A stretch of DNA of 64,000 nucleotides from Litchfieldella rifensis (GTDB lineage: Bacteria; Pseudomonadota; Gammaproteobacteria; Pseudomonadales; Halomonadaceae): the NCBI RefSeq assembly GCF_042646605.1, contig NZ_JBHRUG010000019.1, positions 62,001 to 126,000 on the forward strand. Direction: 5' to 3'. The translations under genes and the position numbers were made by a program. Below, piece after piece: positions 45,013-54,564 of the stretch. Under the pieces are notes generated by a model. The model was not told the origin of the DNA and did no database searches. It was given only the letters and a program-made list of their open reading frames with translations. Every line of letters begins with the position of its first letter. Within the stretch, counting starts at the first letter, position 1.

Positions 45013-46848
45013 ATGTGTGGAATCGTGGGAGCGGTCGCCGAGCGTAACGTTCAGGGCATTCTGCTCGAGGGATTGCGGCGCCTCGAGTATCGCGGCTATG
45101 ACTCGGCGGGCATGGCGGTACTCTCGGCGGATGCCCGCCTCAATCGTCAGCGCACCATGGGCAAGGTCGCCGCGCTGGATGCACGGCTCAAGGAGGGCCC
45201 GCTCAATGGCAGCGTGGGCATTGCGCATACCCGGTGGGCGACCCATGGGCGCCCCAGCGAGGGCAATGCCCACCCCCACCAGTCCGGTGACAGTCTGGCC
45301 GTGGTGCACAACGGCATCATCGAGAACTTCGAGAGTCTCAAGGCCGAACTCGAGGGCCAGGGCTATGTCTTCACCTCGGAGACCGACACCGAAGTCGTCG
45401 CCCATCTGCTGGCTCGCGAATTTACCCGTCACCGGGACCTGTTGATGGCCGTGCAGCGGGTGCTGGCCATGCTGGACGGTGCCTATGCGCTGGGTGTGGT
45501 GCACAAGGACGAGCCGGGCGTGGTGATCGGGGCACGCAAGGGCAGTCCACTGGTGGTCGGGGTCGGCATCGAGGAAGCCTTTCTGGCCTCCGACCCACTG
45601 GCGCTGTTGCAGGTCACCGACCGCTTCATCTATCTCAAGGAAGGCGACGTGGTGCGCCTGTCGCAGAAAGGGACGGTCGAGATCTTCGACCATCGCGGTG
45701 CGATGGCGGAGCGTCCGGTGCAGGTCTTCGAGCATGGCGATGGCGCTGCCAGCAAGGGCGAGTATCGCCACTTCATGCTCAAGGAGATCCATGAGCAGCC
45801 ACAGGTGATCGCGGCGACGCTGGAAGGGCGCCTGAGCGAGCGCGGGGTGCTGGTCAAGAGTTTCGGGGCCAACGCCGAGGTGCTGTTCTCGCGGGCCAAA
45901 CAGGTCCATATCGTCGCCTGCGGTACCAGCTATCATGCCGGCATGGTGGCGCGTTACTGGCTGGAGCGCTACGCCGGCCTTCCCACCCAGGTGGAAGTGG
46001 CCTCCGAATACCGCTACCGGCAGGTGGTCGTGCCCGAGGGCACGCTGTTCGTGACGTTGTCACAGTCCGGCGAGACCGCCGATACCTTGGCCGCATTGCG
46101 CTTTGCTCAGCACAGCGGCTATCTGGGCAGCCTGGCGATCTGCAACGTACCGGGAAGCTCGCTGGTGCGCGAATCCGATCTCACGCTGATGACCCAGGCC
46201 GGTCCCGAGATCGGCGTGGCCTCCACCAAGGCCTTTACCACCCAGTTGACGGCGCTGCTGCTTTTCACCCTCGCGCTGGGCAAGCAGCGGGGCATGGAGG
46301 AGGCGCGTCAGACGGCGATCATCACGGCGCTGCGTGGCTTGCCCACGCTGCTCAGCCAGGTGCTGGCGCTGGATGGGCAGATCGAAACGCTGTCGGCGGC
46401 CTTCGCCGAGAAACACCATGCCCTGTTCCTGGGGCGTGGCGCGCATTTCCCCATCGCCCTGGAGGGCGCGCTCAAGCTCAAGGAAATCTCCTATATCCAC
46501 GCCGAAGCCTATCCGGCGGGGGAACTCAAGCACGGTCCCCTGGCGCTGGTCGACAGCGAAATGCCGGTCATCTCGGTCGCGCCCAACGATGAGCTGCTCG
46601 ACAAGCTCAAGTCGAATCTCCAGGAGGTGCGGGCGCGTGGCGGAGAATTGTTCGTGTTCGCCGATGAGCAGGTGGCGATCAATGCGGAGGAAGGCGTGCA
46701 TATCCTGCGCTTGCCGCATGTCGACGAGGCGCTGACGCCGATCCTCTACACCTTGCCGCTGCAACTGCTGTCCTACCATGTGGCGGTGCTCAAGGGCACC
46801 GACGTGGACCAGCCCCGCAACCTGGCCAAATCGGTGACGGTGGAGTAG
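45013..46848 (+). CDS. glmS: glutamine-fructose-6-phosphate aminotransferase
   Basis: Makes glucosamine-6-phosphate from fructose-6-phosphate and glutamine. It is 611 residues. C2 directly after the initiator Met is the glutaminase nucleophile (CGIVGAVAERNVQGILLEGLRRLEYRGYDSAG), and two SIS sugar-isomerase domains follow, with ACGTSYHAG and SQSGETADT. It directly follows glmU. No glmS riboswitch is expected in this phylum, and the 13-bp gap leaves no room for one. Confidence 0.97.
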   Translation: MCGIVGAVAERNVQGILLEGLRRLEYRGYDSAGMAVLSADARLNRQRTMGKVAALDARLKEGPLNGSVGIAHTRWATHGRPSEGNAHPHQSGDSLAVVHNGIIENFESLKAELEGQGYVFTSETDTEVVAHLLAREFTRHRDLLMAVQRVLAMLDGAYALGVVHKDEPGVVIGARKGSPLVVGVGIEEAFLASDPLALLQVTDRFIYLKEGDVVRLSQKGTVEIFDHRGAMAERPVQVFEHGDGAASKGEYRHFMLKEIHEQPQVIAATLEGRLSERGVLVKSFGANAEVLFSRAKQVHIVACGTSYHAGMVARYWLERYAGLPTQVEVASEYRYRQVVVPEGTLFVTLSQSGETADTLAALRFAQHSGYLGSLAICNVPGSSLVRESDLTLMTQAGPEIGVASTKAFTTQLTALLLFTLALGKQRGMEEARQTAIITALRGLPTLLSQVLALDGQIETLSAAFAEKHHALFLGRGAHFPIALEGALKLKEISYIHAEAYPAGELKHGPLALVDSEMPVISVAPNDELLDKLKSNLQEVRARGGELFVFADEQVAINAEEGVHILRLPHVDEALTPILYTLPLQLLSYHVAVLKGTDVDQPRNLAKSVTVE

Positions 46849-46883
46849 GCGGTGAAGCAAGGGCTACACCCGGGGAGGAGCTG

Positions 46884-47741
46884 ATGGCCAGGCTCCACCT
46901 GGGCCTGGCCATGTGGGCCAACAGTGACTGGCGCGGTGGCCTCTATGCCCCCCATGGTGGCCAGGAGGGACGGCTCGCTGACTATGCTCGGGTGTTCAGC
47001 GCCGTCGAGGGCAACACCACCTTCTACAGCGGGGCGCCGCGTGCCGAGACGGTCGCCGCCTGGGCGCACCAGGCGCCGCGGTCGTTTCGTTTCTGCTTCA
47101 AGTTACCGGCTAACCTGACCCACGAAAGGCGCCTGATCGGTATCGAGGCCGAATTCGAGGCCTTCTTCGAACGGCTGGCACCGCTGCACGACCGCATGGG
47201 CCCCACCATGGTGCAATTGCCGCGCGATTTTGGTGAACAGGAATTGCCGCAGTTGGATCGGCTGCTGACACGCTGGCCTGACGAATTCCCCTGTGCGGTG
47301 GAGGTGCGACACAGTGAATTTTTCCACAAGGGGAAGGTCGAGGTTGCACTCAACCGCCTGTTGATAAGTCATGGTGTGGATCGAGTGATGCTCGATGTCC
47401 GTCCCTTGTTCGCCACGGCGGCGAACGGCGATCCTCGTCTGCTCAAGGCACAGGGGGAAAAGCCAAAACGCCCATTACACGTGATTTCCACGGGCGATCA
47501 CCCGCTGGTACGATTCATCGGCCATCTGGACGATGACCTCAACGATGCCTATTTCACCCCGTGGATCGAACGGCTCATCTTGTGGATAAAACAGGGGAAA
47601 ACCCCTTTTCTCTTTGTGCACACGCCGGACAATCGGCAGGCTCCCGAATTGGCGCGACGTTTCCATGCCAGGCTCGCCCGGCAGTATGCCTTGCCGTCAC
47701 TCGCTGCCTTTGCCGGTGAAGCGCAGTCCACACTGTTTTGA
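46884..47741 (+). CDS. DUF72/YecE-family protein
   Basis: A 285-residue protein of the DUF72 (YecE-like) family, a TIM-barrel-like fold with conserved motifs VEGNTTFYSGAP, FRFCFKLPANLTHERRL and PCAVEVRHSEFF. The biochemical function is unknown. It has a strong ribosome-binding site (GGGGAGGAG) and lies 35 bp after glmS. A perfect DnaA box TGTGGATAA occurs inside at 47581-47589. Confidence 0.85.
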   Translation: MARLHLGLAMWANSDWRGGLYAPHGGQEGRLADYARVFSAVEGNTTFYSGAPRAETVAAWAHQAPRSFRFCFKLPANLTHERRLIGIEAEFEAFFERLAPLHDRMGPTMVQLPRDFGEQELPQLDRLLTRWPDEFPCAVEVRHSEFFHKGKVEVALNRLLISHGVDRVMLDVRPLFATAANGDPRLLKAQGEKPKRPLHVISTGDHPLVRFIGHLDDDLNDAYFTPWIERLILWIKQGKTPFLFVHTPDNRQAPELARRFHARLARQYALPSLAAFAGEAQSTLF

Positions 47742-48084
47742 GTGCCGCCTGACGTACGAAAAGGGACGGAAGGCGCTCGGTTTCCCCTAGCCATCAAGCG
47801 TATGATCGGATAGTTTTACCGCTCAGATACCGGCTACCCATCGATTTTCCTGAAATGTAACGGCAACATCGTCGTTTCCGGAACAAAACGGCCGGTATTC
47901 CGCTTCTCCCACGGCACCGAACGAACCGGGTACCGGCGGAGGAGTCGCTGGCAGCGATCCTGCCTGGATCCTGTCATGTCTTGATGGCGTCCTGTGACCC
48001 AGGATGCCAAGGGCGTGGCAACAACAAGCACAAGCCGCCATCGCATCCGACCGATCGTTGGCGACACGCAATCCAAGGTGAAAC
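47742..48084. other. 343-bp intergenic region before the NSS transporter
   Basis: No gene is supported here. A few short inverted repeats are present but no convincing terminator or promoter with both boxes. A leftward open frame at 47823-48167 has an atypical composition (clustered Cys and Pro) and no recognisable family, so it is not called. Confidence 0.4.
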
Positions 48085-49425
48085 ATGTCCAAACTCTCCC
48101 ACGCACAATGGTCATCCCGGCTGACCTTCATCCTCGCCGCTACCGGTTCCGCGGTCGGCCTGGGCAATATCTGGAAATTTCCTTATATGGTGGGCGACAG
48201 TGGCGGCGCCGCTTTCGTACTCGTCTACCTGCTCTGTATCGCCCTGATCGGTCTACCGATCCTGATCGCCGAGTGGCTGATCGGCCGGCGGGGCCAGAAG
48301 AATCCCATCAATACCATGGCCGAACTGGCCGAGCAGTCGGGGCATAACCGTGCCTGGGTGCTGGTGGGCGTCAGCGGCGTCCTGGGGGCCTTCCTGATCC
48401 TGTCGTTCTATAGCGTGATCGGTGGCTGGTCGCTGTCCTATACGCTGAGCTCGGTGACCGGTGCCTTCAGCGGCCAGGACGCTGAGGGTGTCAACGCCCT
48501 GTTCAACAGCCTGCTGGCCAGCCCCGGGATCCTGCTGTTGTGGCATTCGGCCTTCATGCTGCTGGTGATCGGCATCGTTGCCCGGGGGGTGACCAAGGGC
48601 CTGGAAGGGGCGGTGCGTACCCTGATGCCGGCGCTGGGGGTCCTGCTGCTGGTGCTGGTGGGTTACGGTATCGCCTCCGGCTATTTCGGCGAGACGCTGG
48701 CCTTCATGTTCAACCCCGACCTGGGGGCTCTGAGCGGCGGCGTGGTGCTGGCGGCCATGGGCCAGGCCTTCTTCACCCTGTCACTGGGCATGGGCATCAT
48801 GATGGCCTACGGCTCCTACCTGGGGGAGGACGTGAATCTGCTCGCCACCGCGCGTACCGTGATCATCCTGGATACCCTGGTGGCGCTGGTCTCCGGCCTG
48901 GCGATCTTTCCCATCGTCTTCGCCAATGGCCTGGATGCCGGTGAAGGACCGGGGCTGATCTTCGTCACCCTGCCGCTGGCCTTCGGCAACATGACCGGCG
49001 GGACTATCCTCGGGCTGATGTTCTTCCTGCTGCTGACCTTCGCCGCCCTGACATCGGCGATCTCGCTGCTCGAGCCGGTGGTGGAGTTCGTCGAGGAACG
49101 CACTCCGCTGTCGCGAGGGGGCGCCACGCTGGTGGCCGGGATCGCCACTTGGGCGCTGGGTATCGCCGCGCTGCTGTCGTTCAACGTGTGGAGCGAGGTG
49201 TCGATCGTCGGGCTGAGTATCTTCGATTTCCTGGATACCCTGACCAGCAAGTTCCTGTTGCCCTTGACTGGCCTCGCCGCCATCGTCTTCGTCGCCTGGT
49301 GCCTGGACCGCCAGAGTGTCCGTCAGGAGCTGGCACTGGGTAGCACCGGTGAGATGTTATGGAACGCCACGGCACGCTATATTGCGCCGATCGGTGTGAT
49401 CATCGTGTTTATCGGCAGTCTGTAA
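48085..49425 (+). CDS. sodium-dependent transporter of the NSS (neurotransmitter:sodium symporter) family
   Basis: A 446-residue inner-membrane symporter. The TM1 signature ATGSAVGLGNIWKFPYMVGDSGGAAF is the sodium- and substrate-binding unwound helix. About 11-12 hydrophobic segments are expected along the sequence, with SLGMGIMMAYGSYL in the TM6-like region. Members take up amino acids or related solutes with Na+; the substrate is not readable. It is a single gene with an AAGGTG near the ATG. Confidence 0.9.
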   Translation: MSKLSHAQWSSRLTFILAATGSAVGLGNIWKFPYMVGDSGGAAFVLVYLLCIALIGLPILIAEWLIGRRGQKNPINTMAELAEQSGHNRAWVLVGVSGVLGAFLILSFYSVIGGWSLSYTLSSVTGAFSGQDAEGVNALFNSLLASPGILLLWHSAFMLLVIGIVARGVTKGLEGAVRTLMPALGVLLLVLVGYGIASGYFGETLAFMFNPDLGALSGGVVLAAMGQAFFTLSLGMGIMMAYGSYLGEDVNLLATARTVIILDTLVALVSGLAIFPIVFANGLDAGEGPGLIFVTLPLAFGNMTGGTILGLMFFLLLTFAALTSAISLLEPVVEFVEERTPLSRGGATLVAGIATWALGIAALLSFNVWSEVSIVGLSIFDFLDTLTSKFLLPLTGLAAIVFVAWCLDRQSVRQELALGSTGEMLWNATARYIAPIGVIIVFIGSL

Positions 49426-49445
49426 TAAGCGCCGAATGACCTTCC

Positions 49446-49469
49446 GAGCCCCGGCGATCCCCGGGGCTC
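49446..49469. terminator. hairpin after the NSS gene
   Basis: GAGCCCCGG (49446-49454) pairs perfectly with CCGGGGCTC (49461-49469) around a 6-nt loop. There is no T-run on either strand. It lies between the NSS gene and the convergent 66-residue ORF and may limit both. Confidence 0.5.
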
Positions 49470-49514
49470 ATTCGCTGGCGGATCCGCAACGCTCGCTTGG
49501 CGCCGCTTCGATCG

Positions 49515-49715
49515 CTATTGCATCAGTTCATCGTCGAACCCGGCGATGTCCCGCTCCAGCTGCTTGAATTCGTTGTGTAGCTCGATGCCGCGCCGGGCCC
49601 TCAGATAACGCACGGCAGCACTCTTCTGGCGTTGCTTGTGTTCGGCCACTTCCATGCTCATGAAGATGTCGAGAAGTTCGTTCTTGACGGAGGACACCTG
49701 TTCGACATTACGCAT
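49515..49715 (-). CDS. small conserved-looking protein of unknown function (66 residues)
   Basis: A 66-residue, charged, mostly helical protein: MRNVEQVSSVKNELLDIFMS, then a basic stretch with RQKSAAVRYLRARRGIE, and an acidic C-terminus ending FDDELMQ. The start has a strong AGGAGAG six bases upstream, which argues for a real gene. The basic-then-acidic C-terminus resembles small proteins annotated as PA3496 family in Pseudomonas and relatives, but that link is a guess. It is leftward between NSS and hexR. Confidence 0.65.
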   Translation of the reverse strand: MRNVEQVSSVKNELLDIFMSMEVAEHKQRQKSAAVRYLRARRGIELHNEFKQLERDIAGFDDELMQ

Positions 49716-49760
49716 GATCGACTCTCCTGGCTTACGGTGAACGTATCGGGTTCCTGCAGT

Positions 49761-49790
49761 TGTTACGACACGTCACTACTTACTATAACC
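49761..49790 (+). promoter_or_regulatory. possible sigma70 promoter for hexR
   Basis: TTGTTA (49761-49766), an 18-bp spacer, then TATAAC (49785-49790), in the 289-bp gap upstream of hexR. A TTGACA at 49795-49800 has no good -10 partner. Confidence 0.4.
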
Positions 49791-50004
49791 CACTTGACAG
49801 AATGATGACGACGTGGGTGACAACGCTTATCTCACTCAAGATGTGACAATCGACCGGCCAAGTGGGGCATACTGTGCGCATCGATTGCCTCGGATCGGGC
49901 CGAAGCATCGGCCATTGAAGAAGTGTGCGTTATGCAACCAATTGCAAAATATGTGACGAAGAGCCGCGCGATAGCGCAAGAGACATGCCGTCAAGGAGCG
50001 AGCC

Positions 50005-50868
50005 GTGAGCCGTGCCCTATTCGATGAGTTAAGAGGCCGCATGGAGCACTTTCGTCGCTCCGAACAGAAGGTGGCGCGCTTCGTGCTGCGGAATCCCGAC
50101 GAAGTCATTCATATGCGCATCGTCGACCTGGCCACCGAAGCCAAGGTCAGCGAACCCACCGTGGTACGCTTCTGCCGGGCATTGGGCTGCAATGGTTTCC
50201 AGGACTTCAAGCTCCGGCTCGCCCAGATGCTGGCCAGCGGCAGCCAGTTTGCCCAGTTCTCGATGAACGATAGCGACAGCGTCGCCGAGTTCTCCCACAG
50301 CATCTTCGACTCCACCGTGGGGACCCTGCTGTCGGTGCGTGACCGTCTCGACAACGATGCCCTGGGCAAGGCCGTCAACGCGCTGGCCATGGCCAACCGG
50401 GTCGAGTTCTACGGCTTCGGTGCCTCGGGGGCCGTGGCCTTCGACGCCCAGCACAAGTTCTTCCGCCTGCAGATTTCCACCTCCGCCTACTCCGACCCGC
50501 ACATGCAGAACATGTCGGCGGTGACGCTGAAGCAGGGCGATGTGGTGGTGGCGATCTCCCAGACCGGCCGTACCCGGGCCCTGGTGGCCAGCGTGCGCCT
50601 GGCTCGTGAGGCCGGTGCCACGGTGATCGGCCTGTGTCCCAGCGATTCGCCGCTGGCCGAAGAGGTCACCTTGCCGCTGTACATCGATGTGCATGAGGAT
50701 ACCGAGATCTATACCCCGATGAGCTCGCGCATCGCGCATCTGGTGCTGATCGACGTGCTGGCGGTAGGGGTGGCCAAGACCCGTGGCCCCAAGCTTGCCG
50801 AGCAGTTGAAGGCGGTGAAGAAGAGCCTCAATCCGTTGCGTTTTCCGGAGCCGGAGGGCAAGACATAG
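50005..50868 (+). CDS. hexR: HexR, RpiR-family transcriptional regulator of central carbon genes
   Basis: A 287-residue repressor. The N-terminal RpiR helix-turn-helix (about 1-77) has FRRSEQKVARFVLRNPDEV and KVSEPTVVRFCRALGCNGFQDFKL. The C-terminal SIS sugar-phosphate domain (about 125-270) has FYGFGASGAVAFDAQHKF and ISQTGRTRALV, where 2-keto-3-deoxy-6-phosphogluconate binds in the family. GTG start with AAGGAG eight bases upstream. In relatives it controls Entner-Doudoroff genes; none is adjacent here. Confidence 0.92.
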   Translation: MSRALFDELRGRMEHFRRSEQKVARFVLRNPDEVIHMRIVDLATEAKVSEPTVVRFCRALGCNGFQDFKLRLAQMLASGSQFAQFSMNDSDSVAEFSHSIFDSTVGTLLSVRDRLDNDALGKAVNALAMANRVEFYGFGASGAVAFDAQHKFFRLQISTSAYSDPHMQNMSAVTLKQGDVVVAISQTGRTRALVASVRLAREAGATVIGLCPSDSPLAEEVTLPLYIDVHEDTEIYTPMSSRIAHLVLIDVLAVGVAKTRGPKLAEQLKAVKKSLNPLRFPEPEGKT

Positions 50869-50875
50869 ACTTGTA

Positions 50876-50931
50876 GCTACGGGCTACGGGCTACGGGCTA
50901 CGGGCTACGGGCTACGGGCTACGGGCTACGG
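50876..50931. repeat. eight tandem copies of the heptamer GCTACGG
   Basis: GCTACGG is repeated eight times without interruption between hexR and uvrD (56 bp). This unit is not a codon multiple and lies outside genes. Confidence 0.95.
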
Positions 50932-51064
50932 ATATAAGCACTGCGCGGAAAGTTCTCCATCGTGGCGCTTATTGCTCGCAGCTCGGAGCGTGTTGCCAGC
51001 CCCGCTGGCGGGGCCGATATGTTAAGCTAATCGTCCATTTTTCTACCTCTAGTGCCTGCCTGCT

Positions 51065-53272
51065 ATGGACGACGTCACGGCGATTCTCGATCATCTCAAC
51101 CCCGCGCAGCGCGAGGCGGTCAGCGCCCCCCAAGGCAACATGCTGGTACTGGCAGGGGCCGGTTCCGGCAAGACCCGGGTACTGGTGCATCGCATCGCCT
51201 GGCTGCTGCAGACCGAGGGGCTGTCGCCCTATGCCATCCTCGCCGTGACCTTCACCAACAAGGCCGCCCGCGAGATGCGCACCCGTCTGGAGGCGCTGTT
51301 GGGCCTGTCGTTACGCAACATGTGGGTAGGCACCTTCCACTCCATTGCCCACCGCCTGCTGCGTACCCACTGGCAGGACGCCCGTCTGCCGCAGCATTTC
51401 CAGATCATCGACAGCGACGACCAGTTGCGCCTGATCAAGCGCCTGCTCAAGGATCATCGGATCGACGACGAGCGCTTCCCACCGCGCCAGGTGCAGTACT
51501 TCATCTCCGGCTGCAAGGAAGAGGGCCTGCGTCCGCATCAGGTAGATGCCCATGGCGACACCTACATGACGCAGATGGTCGAGCTCTACGAGCGCTACCA
51601 GCTGACCTGCGAGCGAGGCGGACTGGTCGACTTCGGCGAGTTGCTGCTCAGGAGTCTCGAACTGCTGCGCGACAACCCGGCGCTGCTGACCCATTATCGC
51701 GAGCGCTTCGCCCATGTGCTGGTCGACGAGTTCCAGGATACCAACACCCTGCAGTATGCCTGGCTGAAGCTGCTCACCGGCGACCAGGCCGGGATGACGG
51801 TGGTCGGCGACGATGACCAGTCGATCTACGGTTGGCGCGGTGCTCGGGTCGAGAATATCCGTCGTTTCGAGCAGGAATTCCGTGATACCCGAACCGTGCG
51901 CCTGGAGCAGAACTATCGCTCCACCAGCGCCATTCTCGACGCCGCCAATGCGCTGATCACCCACAATGCCGGTCGCATGGGCAAGGAATTGTGGACCGAC
52001 GGCGAGCGCGGCGAACCGATCTCGGTGTATGCCGGCTTCAATGATCTCGACGAAGCGCGCTTCATCGTCGATACCATCCAGGAGAAGGTCGACGAAGGCT
52101 TCACACGCCGCGAGATCGCCATTCTCTACCGCTCCAATGCGCAGTCGCGGGTGCTCGAGGAGACCCTGATCCGTCAGGGCGTACCCTATCGCATCTACGG
52201 CGGCCAGCGTTTCTACGAGCGCCTGGAGATCAAGAATGCCCTGGCCTACCTGCGGCTGCTGCTCAATCGCGAGGACGACGCCTCGCTGGAGCGGGTGATC
52301 AACGTACCGGCACGGGGCATCGGCACGCGGACGGTGGAGATCCTGCGCGAGCACGCCCGCCGCGCCAATGTTTCGCTATGGCAGGCGCTGCATGACTGTC
52401 TGGCAGACGCCACCCTCAAGGGGCGTGCCGGCAACGCCGTCCAGGCTTTCTCCGACCTGATCGAGCGCCTCGACAACGACACCGCCGGCATGTCGCTACA
52501 TGAGATCATCGGCCACGTGAATCAGGTCTCGGGATTGATCGAGCACCACCGCAGCGAAAAGGGGGAAAAGGGCCAGGCCAGGGTCGAGAACCTCGAGGAA
52601 CTGGTCAATGCCGCGCGTGCCTTCACCCTGGGCGATGCCCTGGATCCTCCCGAGGTCGGCGAGGGCGCCGCGGCGCTGGAGCCGTTCCTGGCCGAGGCGG
52701 CCCTGAACGCCGGCGATCACGAGGCCGATGAATTCGAAGACGGCGTGCAATTGATGACCCTGCATTCGGCCAAGGGGCTGGAATTTCCGGTGGTCTTCAT
52801 CGCCGGTGTGGAAGAGGGCCTGTTCCCGCACAAGATGTCGCTGGAGGAGCCCGGGCGTCTCGAAGAGGAACGGCGCCTGTGCTACGTGGGCGTGACCCGC
52901 GCTATGCGCAAGCTGTACCTCACCTATGCCGAGCTGCGGCGACTGCATGGCAAGGAGACCTTTCAGCGGCCGTCGCGCTTCCTGCGCGAGTTGCCCGAGG
53001 AGTTGCTCGAGGAAGTGCGCCTGCGCGGTCAGATCTCGCGGCCGGTGACCGCCACCCGACCGGGGACCGGACTGTCGCGCCAGACGTCGGTCAACGGCGG
53101 CGGCGATCTGCCATCGTTGTCGCTGGGCCAGCGGGTCAGTCACCCGCTGTTCGGGGAAGGGGTGATCCTCAATGCCGAGGGGGAAGGCGAGCGGGCCCGG
53201 GTGCAAGTCAGCTTCGAGGGCGAAGGCGACAAGTGGCTGGTGCTGGGCTTTGCCAAGCTGACGCCGCTATAG
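51065..53272 (+). CDS. uvrD: DNA helicase II UvrD
   Basis: 3'-5' superfamily I helicase for nucleotide-excision and mismatch repair. It is 735 residues. Walker A AGAGSGKT is at 30-37, and VTFTNKAAREM, GTFHSIAHRLLR, VDEFQDTN, GDDDQSIYGWRGA and the C-terminal VGVTRAMRKLYLTYA are intact. The C-terminal tudor-like segment GQRVSHPLFGEGVI, which binds RNA polymerase in the family, is present. The ribosome-binding site is weak. No obvious LexA box is visible upstream. Confidence 0.95.
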   Translation: MDDVTAILDHLNPAQREAVSAPQGNMLVLAGAGSGKTRVLVHRIAWLLQTEGLSPYAILAVTFTNKAAREMRTRLEALLGLSLRNMWVGTFHSIAHRLLRTHWQDARLPQHFQIIDSDDQLRLIKRLLKDHRIDDERFPPRQVQYFISGCKEEGLRPHQVDAHGDTYMTQMVELYERYQLTCERGGLVDFGELLLRSLELLRDNPALLTHYRERFAHVLVDEFQDTNTLQYAWLKLLTGDQAGMTVVGDDDQSIYGWRGARVENIRRFEQEFRDTRTVRLEQNYRSTSAILDAANALITHNAGRMGKELWTDGERGEPISVYAGFNDLDEARFIVDTIQEKVDEGFTRREIAILYRSNAQSRVLEETLIRQGVPYRIYGGQRFYERLEIKNALAYLRLLLNREDDASLERVINVPARGIGTRTVEILREHARRANVSLWQALHDCLADATLKGRAGNAVQAFSDLIERLDNDTAGMSLHEIIGHVNQVSGLIEHHRSEKGEKGQARVENLEELVNAARAFTLGDALDPPEVGEGAAALEPFLAEAALNAGDHEADEFEDGVQLMTLHSAKGLEFPVVFIAGVEEGLFPHKMSLEEPGRLEEERRLCYVGVTRAMRKLYLTYAELRRLHGKETFQRPSRFLRELPEELLEEVRLRGQISRPVTATRPGTGLSRQTSVNGGGDLPSLSLGQRVSHPLFGEGVILNAEGEGERARVQVSFEGEGDKWLVLGFAKLTPL

Positions 53273-53419
53273 GTGCTAGTTGACGTCAACGTCAGGAACG
53301 TTGGCGGCGACGCTTGCCGGACAAATCACCCCTGACGCATACTCCGAGGCGGACACTTTTCCTGCCGGCCCGGTCCTTCGCAGGAAATCACAACAACGCA
53401 TTCGGGAGTCTCACTCGCC

Positions 53420-54508
53420 ATGCAACGCCGTCAATTCCTGACCGCACTGGGCGCCGGTGCGGCCGGTGCCGTCGCCGCGCCCTTTGTTTCCACGGCCAAC
53501 GCCCAGGAGACCGTCACCTGGAACATGGTCACTTCCTGGCCGAAGAACTTCCCCGCCCTGGGTACCGGGGCCAATGACTTCGCCAAACGCATCGAAACCC
53601 TGTCCGGGGGCCGCATGCGGGTGCAGGTGCATGGCGCCGGTGAGCTGGTGCCGGCACTGGAGGTCTTCGACGCGGTGGCCGCCGGGACCGCCGAGATGGG
53701 CCATTCCGCCGCCTATTACTGGCGTGGCAAGGTCGCCGCGGCGCAGTTCTTCACCGCCGTGCCGTTCGGCATGAACACCGCCGAGACCAACTCCTGGCTG
53801 TACAACGGTGGCGGCATGGAGCTGTGGGACGAACTCTACGCCAAGCACAACCTGAAGCCGCTGGCGGTGGGCAACACCGGCACCCAGATGGCCGGCTGGT
53901 TCAAGAAGGAAATCCATTCGCTGGACGACATGCAGGGCTTGAAGCTCCGCTTGCCGGGGCTCGCCGGCGAGGCCATGAAAGGCATCGGCGTCACCACGGT
54001 CAACATGCCGGGCTCGGAGATCTTCACCTCGATGCAGACCGGCGTGCTCGATGCCGCCGACTGGGTGGGCCCCTACAACGACCTGGCGTTCGGCCTGCAC
54101 CAGGTAGCCGACTACTACTACACGTCGGCATGGAATGAACCTAGCGCGATTCTCGAAGGCACCGTCAACCTGGACGCGTGGAACGCGCTGCCCGACGATC
54201 TCAAGGCCGTGGTCAGTGAAGCCGCGCGCAGCGCCAACCTGGCGATGATCGACGAATTCACCTATCGCAATGCGCAGGCGCTGAAGACGTTGGTCGACGA
54301 GCACAACGTGCAGCTGCGCAGCTTCCCCGCGGACGTGATGCAGGCACTGTACGAGTCTTCTCAGCAGGTGCTGCAGAGCCAGGTCGACAACGACCCCGAT
54401 TCGCGCAAGATCTACGAGTCCTACCGCGAGTTCCAGACACTGGTACGTTCGTTCACCGACGTCGGCGAGTTCGCCTATCTCAAGACACGCGACGCGATCA
54501 GCGCCTGA
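53420..54508 (+). CDS. TRAP transporter substrate-binding protein, TakP-like
   Basis: A 362-residue periplasmic binding protein of the DctP family. It begins MQRRQFLTALGAGAAG, a twin-arginine-like signal with cleavage near ANAQE (about residue 29). VTSWPKNFPALGTGAN, HGAGELVPALEVFDAVAAGTAEMGHSAAYYWRGK and AQFF match TakP-type alpha-keto-acid binders. No dctQ or dctM membrane genes are adjacent, so its partners are elsewhere. The ATG has GGGAG upstream. Confidence 0.88.
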   Translation: MQRRQFLTALGAGAAGAVAAPFVSTANAQETVTWNMVTSWPKNFPALGTGANDFAKRIETLSGGRMRVQVHGAGELVPALEVFDAVAAGTAEMGHSAAYYWRGKVAAAQFFTAVPFGMNTAETNSWLYNGGGMELWDELYAKHNLKPLAVGNTGTQMAGWFKKEIHSLDDMQGLKLRLPGLAGEAMKGIGVTTVNMPGSEIFTSMQTGVLDAADWVGPYNDLAFGLHQVADYYYTSAWNEPSAILEGTVNLDAWNALPDDLKAVVSEAARSANLAMIDEFTYRNAQALKTLVDEHNVQLRSFPADVMQALYESSQQVLQSQVDNDPDSRKIYESYREFQTLVRSFTDVGEFAYLKTRDAISA

Positions 54509-54564
54509 CCGAAGGCTCCCCGCTCGCTGCCGCGTCATGGGCGGTCATGGCGCTGGCGACGGAT

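Noticed and set aside
47823..48167. 114-residue leftward frame before the NSS transporter
   Set aside because: It partly overlaps the NSS start on the other strand and has no recognisable features.
50932..51064. LexA box upstream of uvrD
   Set aside because: No CTGT-N8-ACAG match could be found in the gap; only a GC-rich hairpin near 50999-51015.
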